Assembly (NCBI GenBank): GCA_003556525.1 | Contig: PWRH01000096.1 | Span: forward strand, 1-5,139 | Direction: 5' to 3' | Length of the DNA: 5,139 bases | Origin: Candidatus Nealsoniibacteriota bacterium | GTDB lineage: Bacteria; Patescibacteriota; Minisyncoccia; Minisyncoccales; RBG-13-42-11 | Part shown: positions 1 through 4,328 of the stretch, in pieces | Numbering within the stretch: position 1 is the stretch's first letter | Layout: the number at the start of each line of letters is the position of its first letter | Position numbers and translations under genes: made by a program | The notes under the pieces: model-generated | The model's database searches: none | The model's input: the letters and a program-made list of their open reading frames with translations, nothing else | Told to the model about the DNA's origin: nothing

Positions 1-3
1 TAG

Positions 4-75
4 GCCAGCGTAGCTCAGGGGAAGAGCAACTGTTTCGTAAACAGTAGGCCGTCGGTTCAATTCCGACCGCTGGCT
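4..75 (+). tRNA. tRNA-Thr, anticodon CGU
   Basis: A complete 72-nt cloverleaf can be folded by eye. The acceptor stem is GCCAGCG (4-10) with CGCTGGC (68-74). The D stem is GCTC/GAGC around a 7-nt loop. The anticodon stem is ACTGT/ACAGT around the loop TTCGTAA, with CGT at 36-38, and the T arm is GTCGG-TTCAATT-CCGAC. CGU reads the threonine codon ACG. The discriminator is T75 and the following bases are CTT, so CCA must be added by the nucleotidyltransferase. The gene lies 55 bp upstream of prfB. Its promoter is outside the window, and no terminator is visible between it and prfB. Confidence 0.95.
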
Positions 76-84
76 CTTAGTCTG

Positions 85-113
85 TACATTTGCAAAAAAA
101 ATGATAATATAAT
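85..113 (+). promoter_or_regulatory. Possible prfB promoter
   Basis: A perfect -10 hexamer TATAAT lies at 108-113. The hexamer 17 bp upstream is TACATT (85-90), a weak -35. An alternative reading is an extended -10, TG-A-TAATAT, at 102-110. Transcription would start near 120, leaving a leader of about 10 nt that holds AAAGGA (122-127), the likely ribosome binding site 3 nt before the prfB ATG. Read-through from the tRNA gene is an alternative source of the message. Confidence 0.35.
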
Positions 114-130
114 AAAAGTATAAAGGAAAT

Positions 131-1244
131 ATGGCTTTGATTGATGAAAAAATCGAACAATTGGAAAAAAAACTCCTTCAAATAGGAGACTGTCTTTGAC
201 GTAGACAGCAAAAAAGAAACAATCAAAAAGCTGGAAAAAGAAACAGGTGCTGAAGATTTTTGGCAGGGGTTTAACGAGCAAGACTCATTGTCCGGAAAAG
301 AAAAGGCCATATCTGCAATTAAAGAATTAAATGAACTTAAAAAAGAATTGGATTTTTTTACCGGACTTAAAAAGGATTTGGAAGATATTGTTAAATTGAA
401 AGAGCTTGGCGAAGAAGAAGAAATTTTAAAAAAAGAGATTGAAAAACTTGAGCAGAAAATAAAAAAAGAAGAGTTTAAGGTTTTTCTTTCTGAAAAATAT
501 GATAAAGGATCGGCTATTTTATCGGTTTATGCCGGGAGTGGCGGTCAAGACGCCCAAGACTGGGCAGCAATGCTTTTAAGGATGTATCAAAGATATTGCT
601 CTTTAAAAGGTTTTGAAGTAAAGTTGCTGGACAAGTCTTTTGGCGAAGCCGGTGGTTCGGAAGGAAGAGCCGGGATTAAGTCGGCCAGCCTGGAAGTAAA
701 AGGCAGTTATGCCTACGGTTTTTTAAAAAATGAAACAGGTATTCATAGACTGGTAAGAATATCTCCTTTTTCAGCCAAAAAGCTGCGCCATACTTCTTTT
801 GCTTCGGTTGAAGTTTTGCCTGAAATTAAAAAAGAAGACGAGGTTGAGATAAACCCCGATGACTTAAGAGTTGATTTTTATCGGGCTTCAGGCCCCGGAG
901 GGCAATACGTCAACAAAAGAGAAAGTTCGGTCAGGATTACTCATTTACCAACCAAGATTGTTGTTTCTTGCCAGTCAGAAAGATTACAGGGAAGTAATAA
1001 GAAAAAAGCAATGCAAATGCTCTTGGCCAAGCTTTACCGCTTACAGGAAAAAGAAAGAGAAAAGAAAATTAAAGAAATGAAAAAAGATTCTGTTTCTGCG
1101 AGCTGGGGCAATCAAATAAGATCTTATGTTTTACATCCTTATAAAATGGTAAAAGATTTAAGAACCGGAATTGAAACTTCCAATGTCGAGGAAGTTTTGG
1201 AGGGCAAGATAGCCGAATTTATAGACGCCGGAATAAAAATATAA
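131..1244 (+). CDS. prfB: Peptide chain release factor 2 (RF2), with programmed +1 frameshift
   Basis: RF2 is the cytoplasmic class I release factor that recognises UAA and UGA and triggers peptidyl-tRNA hydrolysis. The first 22 codons (131-196, MALIDEKIEQ...) run into in-frame TGA at 197-199. Skipping T197 continues in frame from GAC 198 to TAA 1242, giving about 370 aa, against 365 in E. coli. The amino-terminal half is helical and Lys/Glu-rich. The family block GSGGxxAQDWA lies near residues 135-144. The stop-recognition tripeptide is SPF (about 211-213) and the catalytic GGQ is at about 256-258 in SGPGGQ. The residue matching E. coli RF2 position 246 is Ala, the form reported as more active than the K-12 Thr. 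It heads the ftsE-ftsX cluster, a common bacterial order, with an 8-nt gap to ftsE. A start at TTG 288 would delete 52 residues and ignore the frameshift signal, so ATG 131 is preferred. Confidence 0.96.
184..200 (+). promoter_or_regulatory. RF2 autoregulatory +1 frameshift site
   Basis: The sequence shows a Shine-Dalgarno-like AGGAG (184-188), then CTT (194-196), the in-frame stop TGA (197-199) and C200, the classic CUU-UGA-C slippery context of prfB. When RF2 is scarce, termination at UGA is slow and the ribosome slips from CUU to UUU. It then reads GAC and makes full-length RF2. The gap between the internal Shine-Dalgarno and CUU is about 1 nt longer than in E. coli prfB. The mechanism is established for the family; its operation here is inferred from the sequence. 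Confidence 0.93.
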
Positions 1245-1252
1245 AAAATAAA

Positions 1253-1933
1253 ATGATAACATTTCAAAACGTCAGCAAAGTTTATCATCCCAATATTATT
1301 GCTTTGGAAAATGCTTCTTTTCAGATTGTGCCCAAAGAATTTGTTTGTCTTGTTGGAAAATCGGGCGCAGGCAAAACAACCTTATTAAAGCTTCTTTTGG
1401 CAGAAGAAAAGCCGAGTCAAGGCCAGGTTTTTTTTAACGAACAAAATATCGGCAACATTAAAATGGACCATCTTCCTGTTTTAAGAAGGCAGATAGGTGC
1501 TGTTTTTCAGGATTATAAATTGCTTAATTTTAAAACAGTTTATGAAAATATAGCTTATGCTATGGAAGTAATCGGTGCTTCTGACGCGGAAATTAAAAGA
1601 GATATGCCTGAAATATTGGATGTTGTCGGCCTAAGCCACAAAACTTCCAGTTTTCCGATTGAACTTTCGGGCGGAGAAAAACAGAGAGTGGCCATTGCCA
1701 GAGCCCTAATCCACCGGCCAAAAGTAATTTTGGCTGATGAGCCAACAGGCAACCTGGACCCTTATCATACACTTGATATTATACGTTTGCTTTTAAAAAT
1801 AAATGAATTTGGCACAACAATAATTTTATCCACTCACAACAGGGAAGTAATTAATTCTTTGGGAAAAAGAGTGATTACTCTTCAGGAAGGAAAAATAATA
1901 AGAGATGAAAAGCAGGGCAGGTTTATATTATAA
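1253..1933 (+). CDS. ftsE: Cell division ATP-binding protein FtsE
   Basis: This is the cytoplasmic ABC ATPase that pairs with FtsX. ATP binding and hydrolysis are passed through FtsX to activate peptidoglycan hydrolases at or near the septum. All nucleotide-binding motifs are intact in 226 aa, the usual FtsE length: Walker A GKSGAGKT (35-42), Q-loop Q86 in VFQDYKLL, signature LSGGE (138-142), Walker B VILADE with catalytic E163, D-loop after EPTGNLD, and switch H195 in STHN. The first residues, [11 protein letters not shown], match where the family normally starts. The start is 8 nt after the prfB stop and no Shine-Dalgarno is visible in that AT-only gap, so translation may be coupled to prfB. 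General LolD/MacB-type ABC ATPases look similar, but the adjacent ftsX settles the identity. Confidence 0.95.
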   Translation: MITFQNVSKVYHPNIIALENASFQIVPKEFVCLVGKSGAGKTTLLKLLLAEEKPSQGQVFFNEQNIGNIKMDHLPVLRRQIGAVFQDYKLLNFKTVYENIAYAMEVIGASDAEIKRDMPEILDVVGLSHKTSSFPIELSGGEKQRVAIARALIHRPKVILADEPTGNLDPYHTLDIIRLLLKINEFGTTIILSTHNREVINSLGKRVITLQEGKIIRDEKQGRFIL

Positions 1934-1973
1934 TAATTAAAATTTTTAAATTAATTTAGAAGAAATAAAAAAT

Positions 1974-2882
1974 ATGTTTGTTTTAATCAAAAGAATATTT
2001 ATTACCGGCTGGCATGGAATAACAAGAGATGGCGGGATGATTACAGCCAATATTTTTATTATGACAATGGCTATTTTTATGATAAGTTCGCTTTTCTTTT
2101 TTAGAGACTTAAGCGCTTTTTTAGTTGCCAACATTCAAGAAAGGGCGGATGTTTCTGTTTATTTTAAAAACGATGCAATAGAAGAAGATATTTTAAAAGT
2201 AAAAAGAGAGGTTGGCAGTATTCCGGAAGTAAAAGAAGTTAACTATATTTCAAGCGAAGAAGCTTTTGAAAGATTTATTGAAAGACACAGCAGCAACCCT
2301 GTTTTAATGGAGTCATTGGCAGAAGTTGGAACAAATCCTTTTTTAGCCTCTTTGGGCGTTAAGGCGTTTGAGGCTGATCAATATGCCGGAGTGGTTGGTT
2401 TTTTAGAAAACTTTCAGTTTAATTACTTAATCGAGAAGATAGATTATTATGAAAGAAAACCGGTTATTGAAAGAATTTACGGTTTGACCGCAGCTTTTAG
2501 TAGGGTCGGAGTTATTGTCTCAGTTATTTTAATACTTGTTGCTGTAATGATTACTTTTAATGCTGTTAGAATATCTATTTACAACTCAAGAGAAGAAATA
2601 AAAATCCAGCGCTTGGTTGGAGCTTCCAATCTTTTTATCAAGGGCCCATTCTTGGTTCAAGGTGCAATCAGCGGATTTTTTTCAGCTTTAATTTGTTTTT
2701 TATTTTTTGCCCTGTTAGCCTGGGGCTTGGATACAAGGGCTGAGTTTTTGTTTCCGGGGTTTGGCTTGCTTAGTTTTTTTATTGCCAATCTTTGGATGAT
2801 TTTATCAATTCAAATTCTAAGCGGAATTGGCTTAGGGGTTGTCTCAAGCTTTATTGCGGTTAAAAAATATCTTAAAGTTTAG
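1974..2882 (+). CDS. ftsX: Cell division permease-like protein FtsX
   Basis: FtsX is the integral membrane partner of FtsE; its external loop contacts hydrolases or their activators. The 302-aa protein has the FtsX layout. A short cytoplasmic amino end is followed by TM1 (about 22-44) and an external domain (about 45-170). Three more TM segments lie at about 177-198, 228-251 and 264-296. The family hallmark NSREEIKIQRLVGAS-xxFIKGPFLVQG (about 204-230), between TM2 and TM3, is clear. It follows ftsE after a 40-nt AT-rich gap with only a weak purine-rich site (AGAAGAAA, near 1959-1966). No peptidase or amidase gene is next to it, so the hydrolase it controls must be encoded elsewhere. The TAG stop is 22 bp before tRNA-Gln. 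Confidence 0.94.
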   Translation: MFVLIKRIFITGWHGITRDGGMITANIFIMTMAIFMISSLFFFRDLSAFLVANIQERADVSVYFKNDAIEEDILKVKREVGSIPEVKEVNYISSEEAFERFIERHSSNPVLMESLAEVGTNPFLASLGVKAFEADQYAGVVGFLENFQFNYLIEKIDYYERKPVIERIYGLTAAFSRVGVIVSVILILVAVMITFNAVRISIYNSREEIKIQRLVGASNLFIKGPFLVQGAISGFFSALICFLFFALLAWGLDTRAEFLFPGFGLLSFFIANLWMILSIQILSGIGLGVVSSFIAVKKYLKV

Positions 2883-2904
2883 CAAGATTTTATTTTTGCT
2901 ATTT

Positions 2905-2976
2905 TGCGGGGTGGTGCAATGGTAGTCACGCCACGCTCTGGACGTGGAAATCGGGGTTCGAGTCCCTGCCCCGCAG
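2905..2976 (+). tRNA. tRNA-Gln, anticodon CUG
   Basis: This is a complete 72-nt cloverleaf. The acceptor stem is TGCGGGG (2905-2911) with CCCCGCA (2969-2975). The short D stem is GTG/CAC with GG in the loop. The anticodon stem is CCACG/CGTGG around CTCTGGA, with CTG at 2938-2940. The T arm is CGGGG-TTCGAGT-CCCTG with one G-T wobble. The U1-A72 end pair and discriminator G73 are known glutamine identity elements and agree with the anticodon, which reads CAG. CCA is not encoded. The last 17 nt of the gene plus one further base recur at 3325-3342 beyond the GIY-YIG gene. Confidence 0.94.
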
Positions 2977-2977
2977 C
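2960..2977 (+). repeat. Direct repeat, left copy: tRNA-Gln 3' end (att-like)
   Basis: The 18 bases GAGTCCCTGCCCCGCAGC cover the 3' half of the T arm, the 3' acceptor strand, the discriminator and one base beyond. They recur exactly at 3325-3342, 365 bp away. Repetition of a tRNA 3' end is the usual footprint of site-specific integration into a tRNA gene, though no integrase gene lies between the copies. Confidence 0.85.
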
Positions 2978-3013
2978 ACTTCGACAAAGGATTAGGCTGA
3001 GCTCAGTCGAAGT
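2978..3013 (+). repeat. Palindromic repeat following tRNA-Gln
   Basis: ACTTCGAC (2978-2985) and GTCGAAGT (3006-3013) form a perfect 8-bp stem. Between them sits a second palindrome, CTGAGCTCAG (2997-3006), overlapping the right arm by one base. The CTTCGACAA core reappears at 3347-3355, and a diverged inverted version lies at 3307-3325. This looks like one member of a family of dispersed intergenic palindromes (REP-like). It could also act as an RNA hairpin after the tRNA, but no T-run follows it. Confidence 0.75.
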
Positions 3014-3030
3014 CCTCAGTGCAAGCTATT
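3014..3030 (+). repeat. Left inverted repeat bounding the GIY-YIG gene
   Basis: CCTCAGTGCAAGCTATT is the reverse complement of 3259-3275 at 16 of 17 positions. It ends directly before the ATG of the GIY-YIG gene, so the arm occupies the place where a ribosome binding site would be expected. Confidence 0.8.
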
Positions 3031-3273
3031 ATGTGGTATGTATATATATTAATTTGCGATAAGAAAACTTTTTATATTGGAATAACTAATGACTTAAAAT
3101 TTCGATTAGCTGAACATAAAAATAAAAAATCATTTTTTACAAAAAAGTTTTCGAATATTAACCTTGTTTATACTGAGCAATTTAATACAAAAACTGAAGC
3201 CGCAAGACGAGAAAAACAACTTAAAGGCTGGAGTAGGGCAAAAAAAATAGCATTAATAAATAGCTTGCAGTGA
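3031..3273 (+). CDS. Small GIY-YIG family endonuclease
   Basis: An 80-aa single-domain GIY-YIG protein. The GIY-equivalent strand is WYVYIL (2-7), followed by YIG in FYIGITNDL (about 18-26). The conserved R28 and the AEH segment (about 30-32) come next, and the carboxyl end REKQLKGWSRAKKIALI (about 60-76) is typical of the small bacterial UPF0213/YhbQ-like group. Such proteins are putative DNA nucleases with unsettled cellular roles; related domains act in repair and homing. I prefer ATG 3031 over an upstream in-frame GTG at 3019 because family members begin MxxVYIL. No Shine-Dalgarno and no promoter are obvious. Its TGA stop lies inside the right inverted-repeat arm, so gene and repeats form one compact 262-bp unit. 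It is also more AT-rich than the flanking palindromes, consistent with a separate origin. Confidence 0.9.
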   Translation: MWYVYILICDKKTFYIGITNDLKFRLAEHKNKKSFFTKKFSNINLVYTEQFNTKTEAARREKQLKGWSRAKKIALINSLQ

Positions 3274-3275
3274 GG
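3259..3275 (+). repeat. Right inverted repeat bounding the GIY-YIG gene
   Basis: AATAGCTTGCAGTGAGG pairs with 3014-3030 in inverted orientation with a single mismatch (G3270). It encodes the last codons and stop of the nuclease gene, so coding and terminal-repeat functions overlap. Confidence 0.8.
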
Positions 3276-3306
3276 TTGGCGATTTATTGTTGGCTTGGAC
3301 GGTTTA

Positions 3307-3362
3307 CCCTGAACTTGTTGAAGGGAGTCCCTGCCCCGCAGCTATCCTTCGACAAGCTCAAG
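3307..3362 (+). repeat. Inverted CTTCGACAA-type repeats enclosing the tRNA fragment
   Basis: The left arm TGAACTTGTTGAAGG (3310-3324) matches the reverse complement of CCTTCGACAAGCTCA (3346-3360) at 13 of 15 positions. Both differences are transitions. The arms enclose the second copy of the tRNA-Gln 3' end. The right arm carries the same CTTCGACAA core found directly after the tRNA at 2979. Confidence 0.75.
3325..3342 (+). repeat. Direct repeat, right copy: tRNA-Gln 3' end (att-like)
   Basis: An exact 18-bp copy of 2960-2977, with no tRNA body upstream of it, so it cannot be a functional tRNA gene. Recombination between the copies would remove 365 bp, including the nuclease gene, and leave tRNA-Gln intact and followed by TATCCTTCGACAAG. 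Confidence 0.85.
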
Positions 3363-3376
3363 AAATACAGTATAGT
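3349..3376 (+). promoter_or_regulatory. Weak candidate promoter before the 32-bp palindrome
   Basis: TCGACA (3349-3354, 5 of 6 to TTGACA), a 16-bp spacer and TATAGT (3371-3376) form a plausible sigma-70-type promoter. The -35 is built from the repeat arm. A transcript would begin near the palindrome at 3381 and stop at the terminator-like hairpin near 3478, giving an RNA of about 95 nt with no good ORF. Confidence 0.25.
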
Positions 3377-3380
3377 AAGT

Positions 3381-3412
3381 CTAACAAAATACGCATATGC
3401 GTATTTTGTTAG
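3381..3412. repeat. Perfect 32-bp palindrome
   Basis: The half-site CTAACAAAATACGCAT is followed directly by its exact reverse complement, without spacer or mismatch. No T-run follows on either strand, so it is not a normal terminator. It could be a binding site for a dimeric protein, a recombination or resolution site, or a cruciform or RNA hairpin. It sits in the 290-bp gene-free stretch between the GIY-YIG gene and the 116-aa gene. Confidence 0.9.
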
Positions 3413-3416
3413 CATT

Positions 3417-3478
3417 AAAAAAACCTCCGGAGGACAGACCTCCGGGAAATTAGCGGAGAACAGATCTCCGCTGTTTTT
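3417..3478. terminator. Two-hairpin bidirectional terminator-like repeat, copy A
   Basis: Hairpin 1 is CCGGAGG (3427-3433), loop ACAGA, CCTCCGG (3439-3445). It is preceded by seven A's (3417-3423), so it reads as a terminator on the minus strand. Hairpin 2 is AGCGGAGA (3452-3459), loop ACAGA, TCTCCGCT (3465-3472), followed by GTTTTT, a rho-independent terminator on the plus strand. The 45 bases 3434-3478 are identical to 3987-4031. It separates the nuclease region from the promoter of the 116-aa gene. Confidence 0.8.
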
Positions 3479-3493
3479 ATAGAAATAAAATAC

Positions 3494-3522
3494 TTGACTT
3501 TTTAATAGAAAGTATTTATACT
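3494..3522 (+). promoter_or_regulatory. Strong sigma-70-type promoter of the 116-aa gene
   Basis: TTGACT (3494-3499) and TATACT (3517-3522) are separated by the optimal 17 bp, each one base from consensus. Transcription would start near 3529, giving a leader of about 35 nt containing the long ribosome binding site. It lies just after the plus-strand terminator of copy A, so the unit is insulated. Confidence 0.8.
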
Positions 3523-3546
3523 TTAGAATGTTCGTTAAAAAAGCAA

Positions 3547-3557
3547 TAAGGAGGTGA
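3547..3557 (+). promoter_or_regulatory. Unusually long Shine-Dalgarno
   Basis: TAAGGAGGTGA is complementary over 11 consecutive bases to the canonical 3' end of 16S rRNA. It sits 9 nt (measured from GGAGG) before GTG 3564. It decides for this GTG start and contrasts with ftsE and the membrane gene at 4329, which show no site. Confidence 0.88.
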
Positions 3558-3563
3558 AAAAAA

Positions 3564-3914
3564 GTGAAAGAGGAAATTTTGTGGAAAGAATATCTTTCTC
3601 ATAAACCAAGAGACATTGATTTAACCTCGTTAATTGTTTATGAAAAAGAGGGGTTCTTAAAAAACAAAGCTTTTGAGGAGCTTAAAAAAAGAAAAGCCCT
3701 TAAAAGAGACGATCTTCTTTCAGCAATTTTATATTCAGAAAGCTTAAGACAAGAAGCTTGGGAGCTTCTTTGCAAAATGGGTCCGGAAAATTATGACCTT
3801 GAGAGAATTATTGGATCAAGAATTGATGCTTCAGACCCTGTTAAGCAAGCTGCAAAAAAAATGCTGGGAAGAGGAAAAGAAGAGATCCTTTCCGAAATTC
3901 GTGATTTAGTTTAA
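3564..3914 (+). CDS. Conserved-looking hypothetical helical-repeat protein, 116 aa
   Basis: I do not recognise the family. The protein is charged, apparently all-helical, and has no signal peptide or membrane segment, so it is probably cytoplasmic. Three similar units of about 27-29 residues can be aligned at about 19-47, 50-77 and 79-106. Each has the pattern DL-x-x-[LAI]-I, a gap, then basic/polar residues, A, two to three residues and L or M (KAFEELKKR, QEAWELLCK, KQAAKKMLG). This resembles HEAT or ARM-type repeats, which usually bind proteins. The start is GTG, fixed by the 11-nt Shine-Dalgarno. With a near-consensus promoter, a long ribosome binding site and its own terminator, it is an independent and probably highly expressed single-gene unit. 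Both ends are flanked by copies of the two-hairpin repeat. A repeat-protein scaffold role is inference only. Confidence 0.85.
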   Translation: MKEEILWKEYLSHKPRDIDLTSLIVYEKEGFLKNKAFEELKKRKALKRDDLLSAILYSESLRQEAWELLCKMGPENYDLERIIGSRIDASDPVKQAAKKMLGRGKEEILSEIRDLV

Positions 3915-3929
3915 AAAAAGTATTACTTA

Positions 3930-3955
3930 AAGGTGCCGTTCCGGCACCTTTTTTT
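3930..3955 (+). terminator. Rho-independent terminator of the 116-aa gene
   Basis: The stem AAGGTGCCG (3930-3938) with CGGCACCTT (3942-3950), a TTC loop and a run of seven T's (3949-3955) begins 15 bp after the stop codon. Confidence 0.93.
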
Positions 3956-3959
3956 ATTC

Positions 3960-4032
3960 AAAAACCCGGAGGACAGACCTCCGGAAACAGACCTCCGGGA
4001 AATTAGCGGAGAACAGATCTCCGCTGTTTTTT
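3960..4032. terminator. Two-hairpin bidirectional terminator-like repeat, copy B
   Basis: It has the same layout as copy A. Five A's (3960-3964) precede hairpin 1, CCGGAGG-ACAGA-CCTCCGG (3966-3984). Hairpin 2, AGCGGAGA-ACAGA-TCTCCGCT (4005-4025), is followed by G and six T's. Copy B carries an extra 14 bases because the ACAGACCTCCGG segment occurs twice (3973-3984 and 3987-3998). Located only about 5 bp after an already complete terminator, it is redundant for the upstream gene on the plus strand. Confidence 0.8.
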
Positions 4033-4070
4033 ATGCTTGTGTTTTTTGGGTTGAAATTTGGCTTAATTTA

Positions 4071-4107
4071 TTGTATGGTTTTAATATAGTTTAATATTAT
4101 AAACTAT
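4071..4107 (+). promoter_or_regulatory. Probable promoter with overlapping inverted repeat
   Basis: TTGTAT (4071-4076), an 18-bp spacer and TATTAT (4095-4100) form a moderate promoter for the 44-aa gene. The inverted repeat ATAGTTTA (4086-4093) and TAAACTAT (4100-4107), spaced by 6 bp, covers the -10 region, where a repressor could bind. In such AT-rich DNA an accidental repeat is possible. Confidence 0.4.
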
Positions 4108-4126
4108 TAAAAAGGAGGCGGTATGG

Positions 4127-4261
4127 ATGTGTTTAAGTTGCTGGCTTGCCGGGATTGAAGACGAGGACGTTATTAGGGCCGAATTAAAGCAGAGCTTTCA
4201 GAGAGACGGTGACCATTTAATGCCAATTTCAAAAGAAGAAAAAAAGGAGGAAGAAAAATAA
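4127..4261 (+). CDS. Small 44-aa protein with CxxC start
   Basis: This ORF begins MCLSCWLAGIEDEDVI, continues through a mixed helical stretch (about 11-27) and ends in a Lys/Glu-rich tail (KEEKKEEEK). Residues C2 and C5 form a CxxC pair, which could bind metal or be redox-active, but there is no second pair in the chain. AAAGGAGG (4111-4118) lies 8 nt before ATG 4127, ideal spacing. The overlapping ATG at 4123 would give only 11 codons in another frame. A promoter upstream and a strong terminator 11 bp after the TAA support a real single-gene transcript. No signal peptide or membrane segment is seen and I do not recognise a family. Small zinc-ribbon-like or regulatory proteins are possible; the function is unknown. 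Confidence 0.7.
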   Translation: MCLSCWLAGIEDEDVIRAELKQSFQRDGDHLMPISKEEKKEEEK

Positions 4262-4271
4262 AAAAGATTCG

Positions 4272-4307
4272 AAGATTCCCTTTACCTTTAATGGGAATCT
4301 TTTTTTT
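4272..4307 (+). terminator. Rho-independent terminator of the 44-aa gene
   Basis: AAGATTCCC (4272-4280) pairs with GGGAATCTT (4293-4301) across a 12-nt loop, and eight T's (4300-4307) complete the signal. Confidence 0.92.
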
Positions 4308-4315
4308 GCTACAAT
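4307..4315 (+). promoter_or_regulatory. Extended -10 promoter of the membrane protein gene
   Basis: TG-C-TACAAT (4307-4315) fits an extended -10 element directly after the preceding terminator. No good -35 is seen. The start point would be about 4321-4323, only 6-8 nt before ATG 4329, which agrees with the lack of a Shine-Dalgarno and suggests a leaderless or near-leaderless message. Confidence 0.5.
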
Positions 4316-4328
4316 AAAATAGCAATAT

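Noticed and set aside
197..199. In-frame TGA in prfB as a pseudogene mutation or as a recoded sense codon
   Set aside because: It sits exactly at the known RF2 frameshift position with CTT before, C after and an internal Shine-Dalgarno; the downstream frame is intact.
57..310. Two minus-strand open frames over the start of prfB
   Set aside because: Phe-rich shadows of the A-rich Lys/Glu codons of prfB; no start signals.
871..1080. Plus-strand open frame inside prfB
   Set aside because: Out-of-frame shadow of the conserved GGQ domain.
1555..2134. Minus-strand open frames within ftsE and ftsX
   Set aside because: Shadows opposite clearly conserved coding sequence, with no promoter or ribosome binding site.
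2880..2905. Hairpin TAGCAA/TTGCTA followed by TTTT between ftsX and tRNA-Gln, as a terminator
   Set aside because: Only 6 mostly A/T pairs with a 10-nt loop and four T's that run into the tRNA; too weak to call, so ftsX and the tRNA may be co-transcribed.
3424..3445. CCTCC/GGAGG in hairpin 1 as an anti-Shine-Dalgarno riboregulator of the 116-aa gene
   Set aside because: The strong promoter at 3494-3522 lies downstream, so these bases are not in the main mRNA.
3270..3482. Open frame of 70 codons over the repeats downstream of the nuclease gene
   Set aside because: It runs through the tRNA fragment, the palindrome and both hairpins of copy A, has no ribosome binding site, and its composition is dictated by these repeats.
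3417..4032. CRISPR array from the repeated GC-rich blocks
   Set aside because: Only two distant copies with a gene between them and no regular short spacers.
4242..4250. AAAGGAGG near the end of the 44-aa gene as a ribosome binding site for another gene
   Set aside because: No ATG, GTG or TTG at a suitable distance before the terminator; it encodes the Lys/Glu tail.
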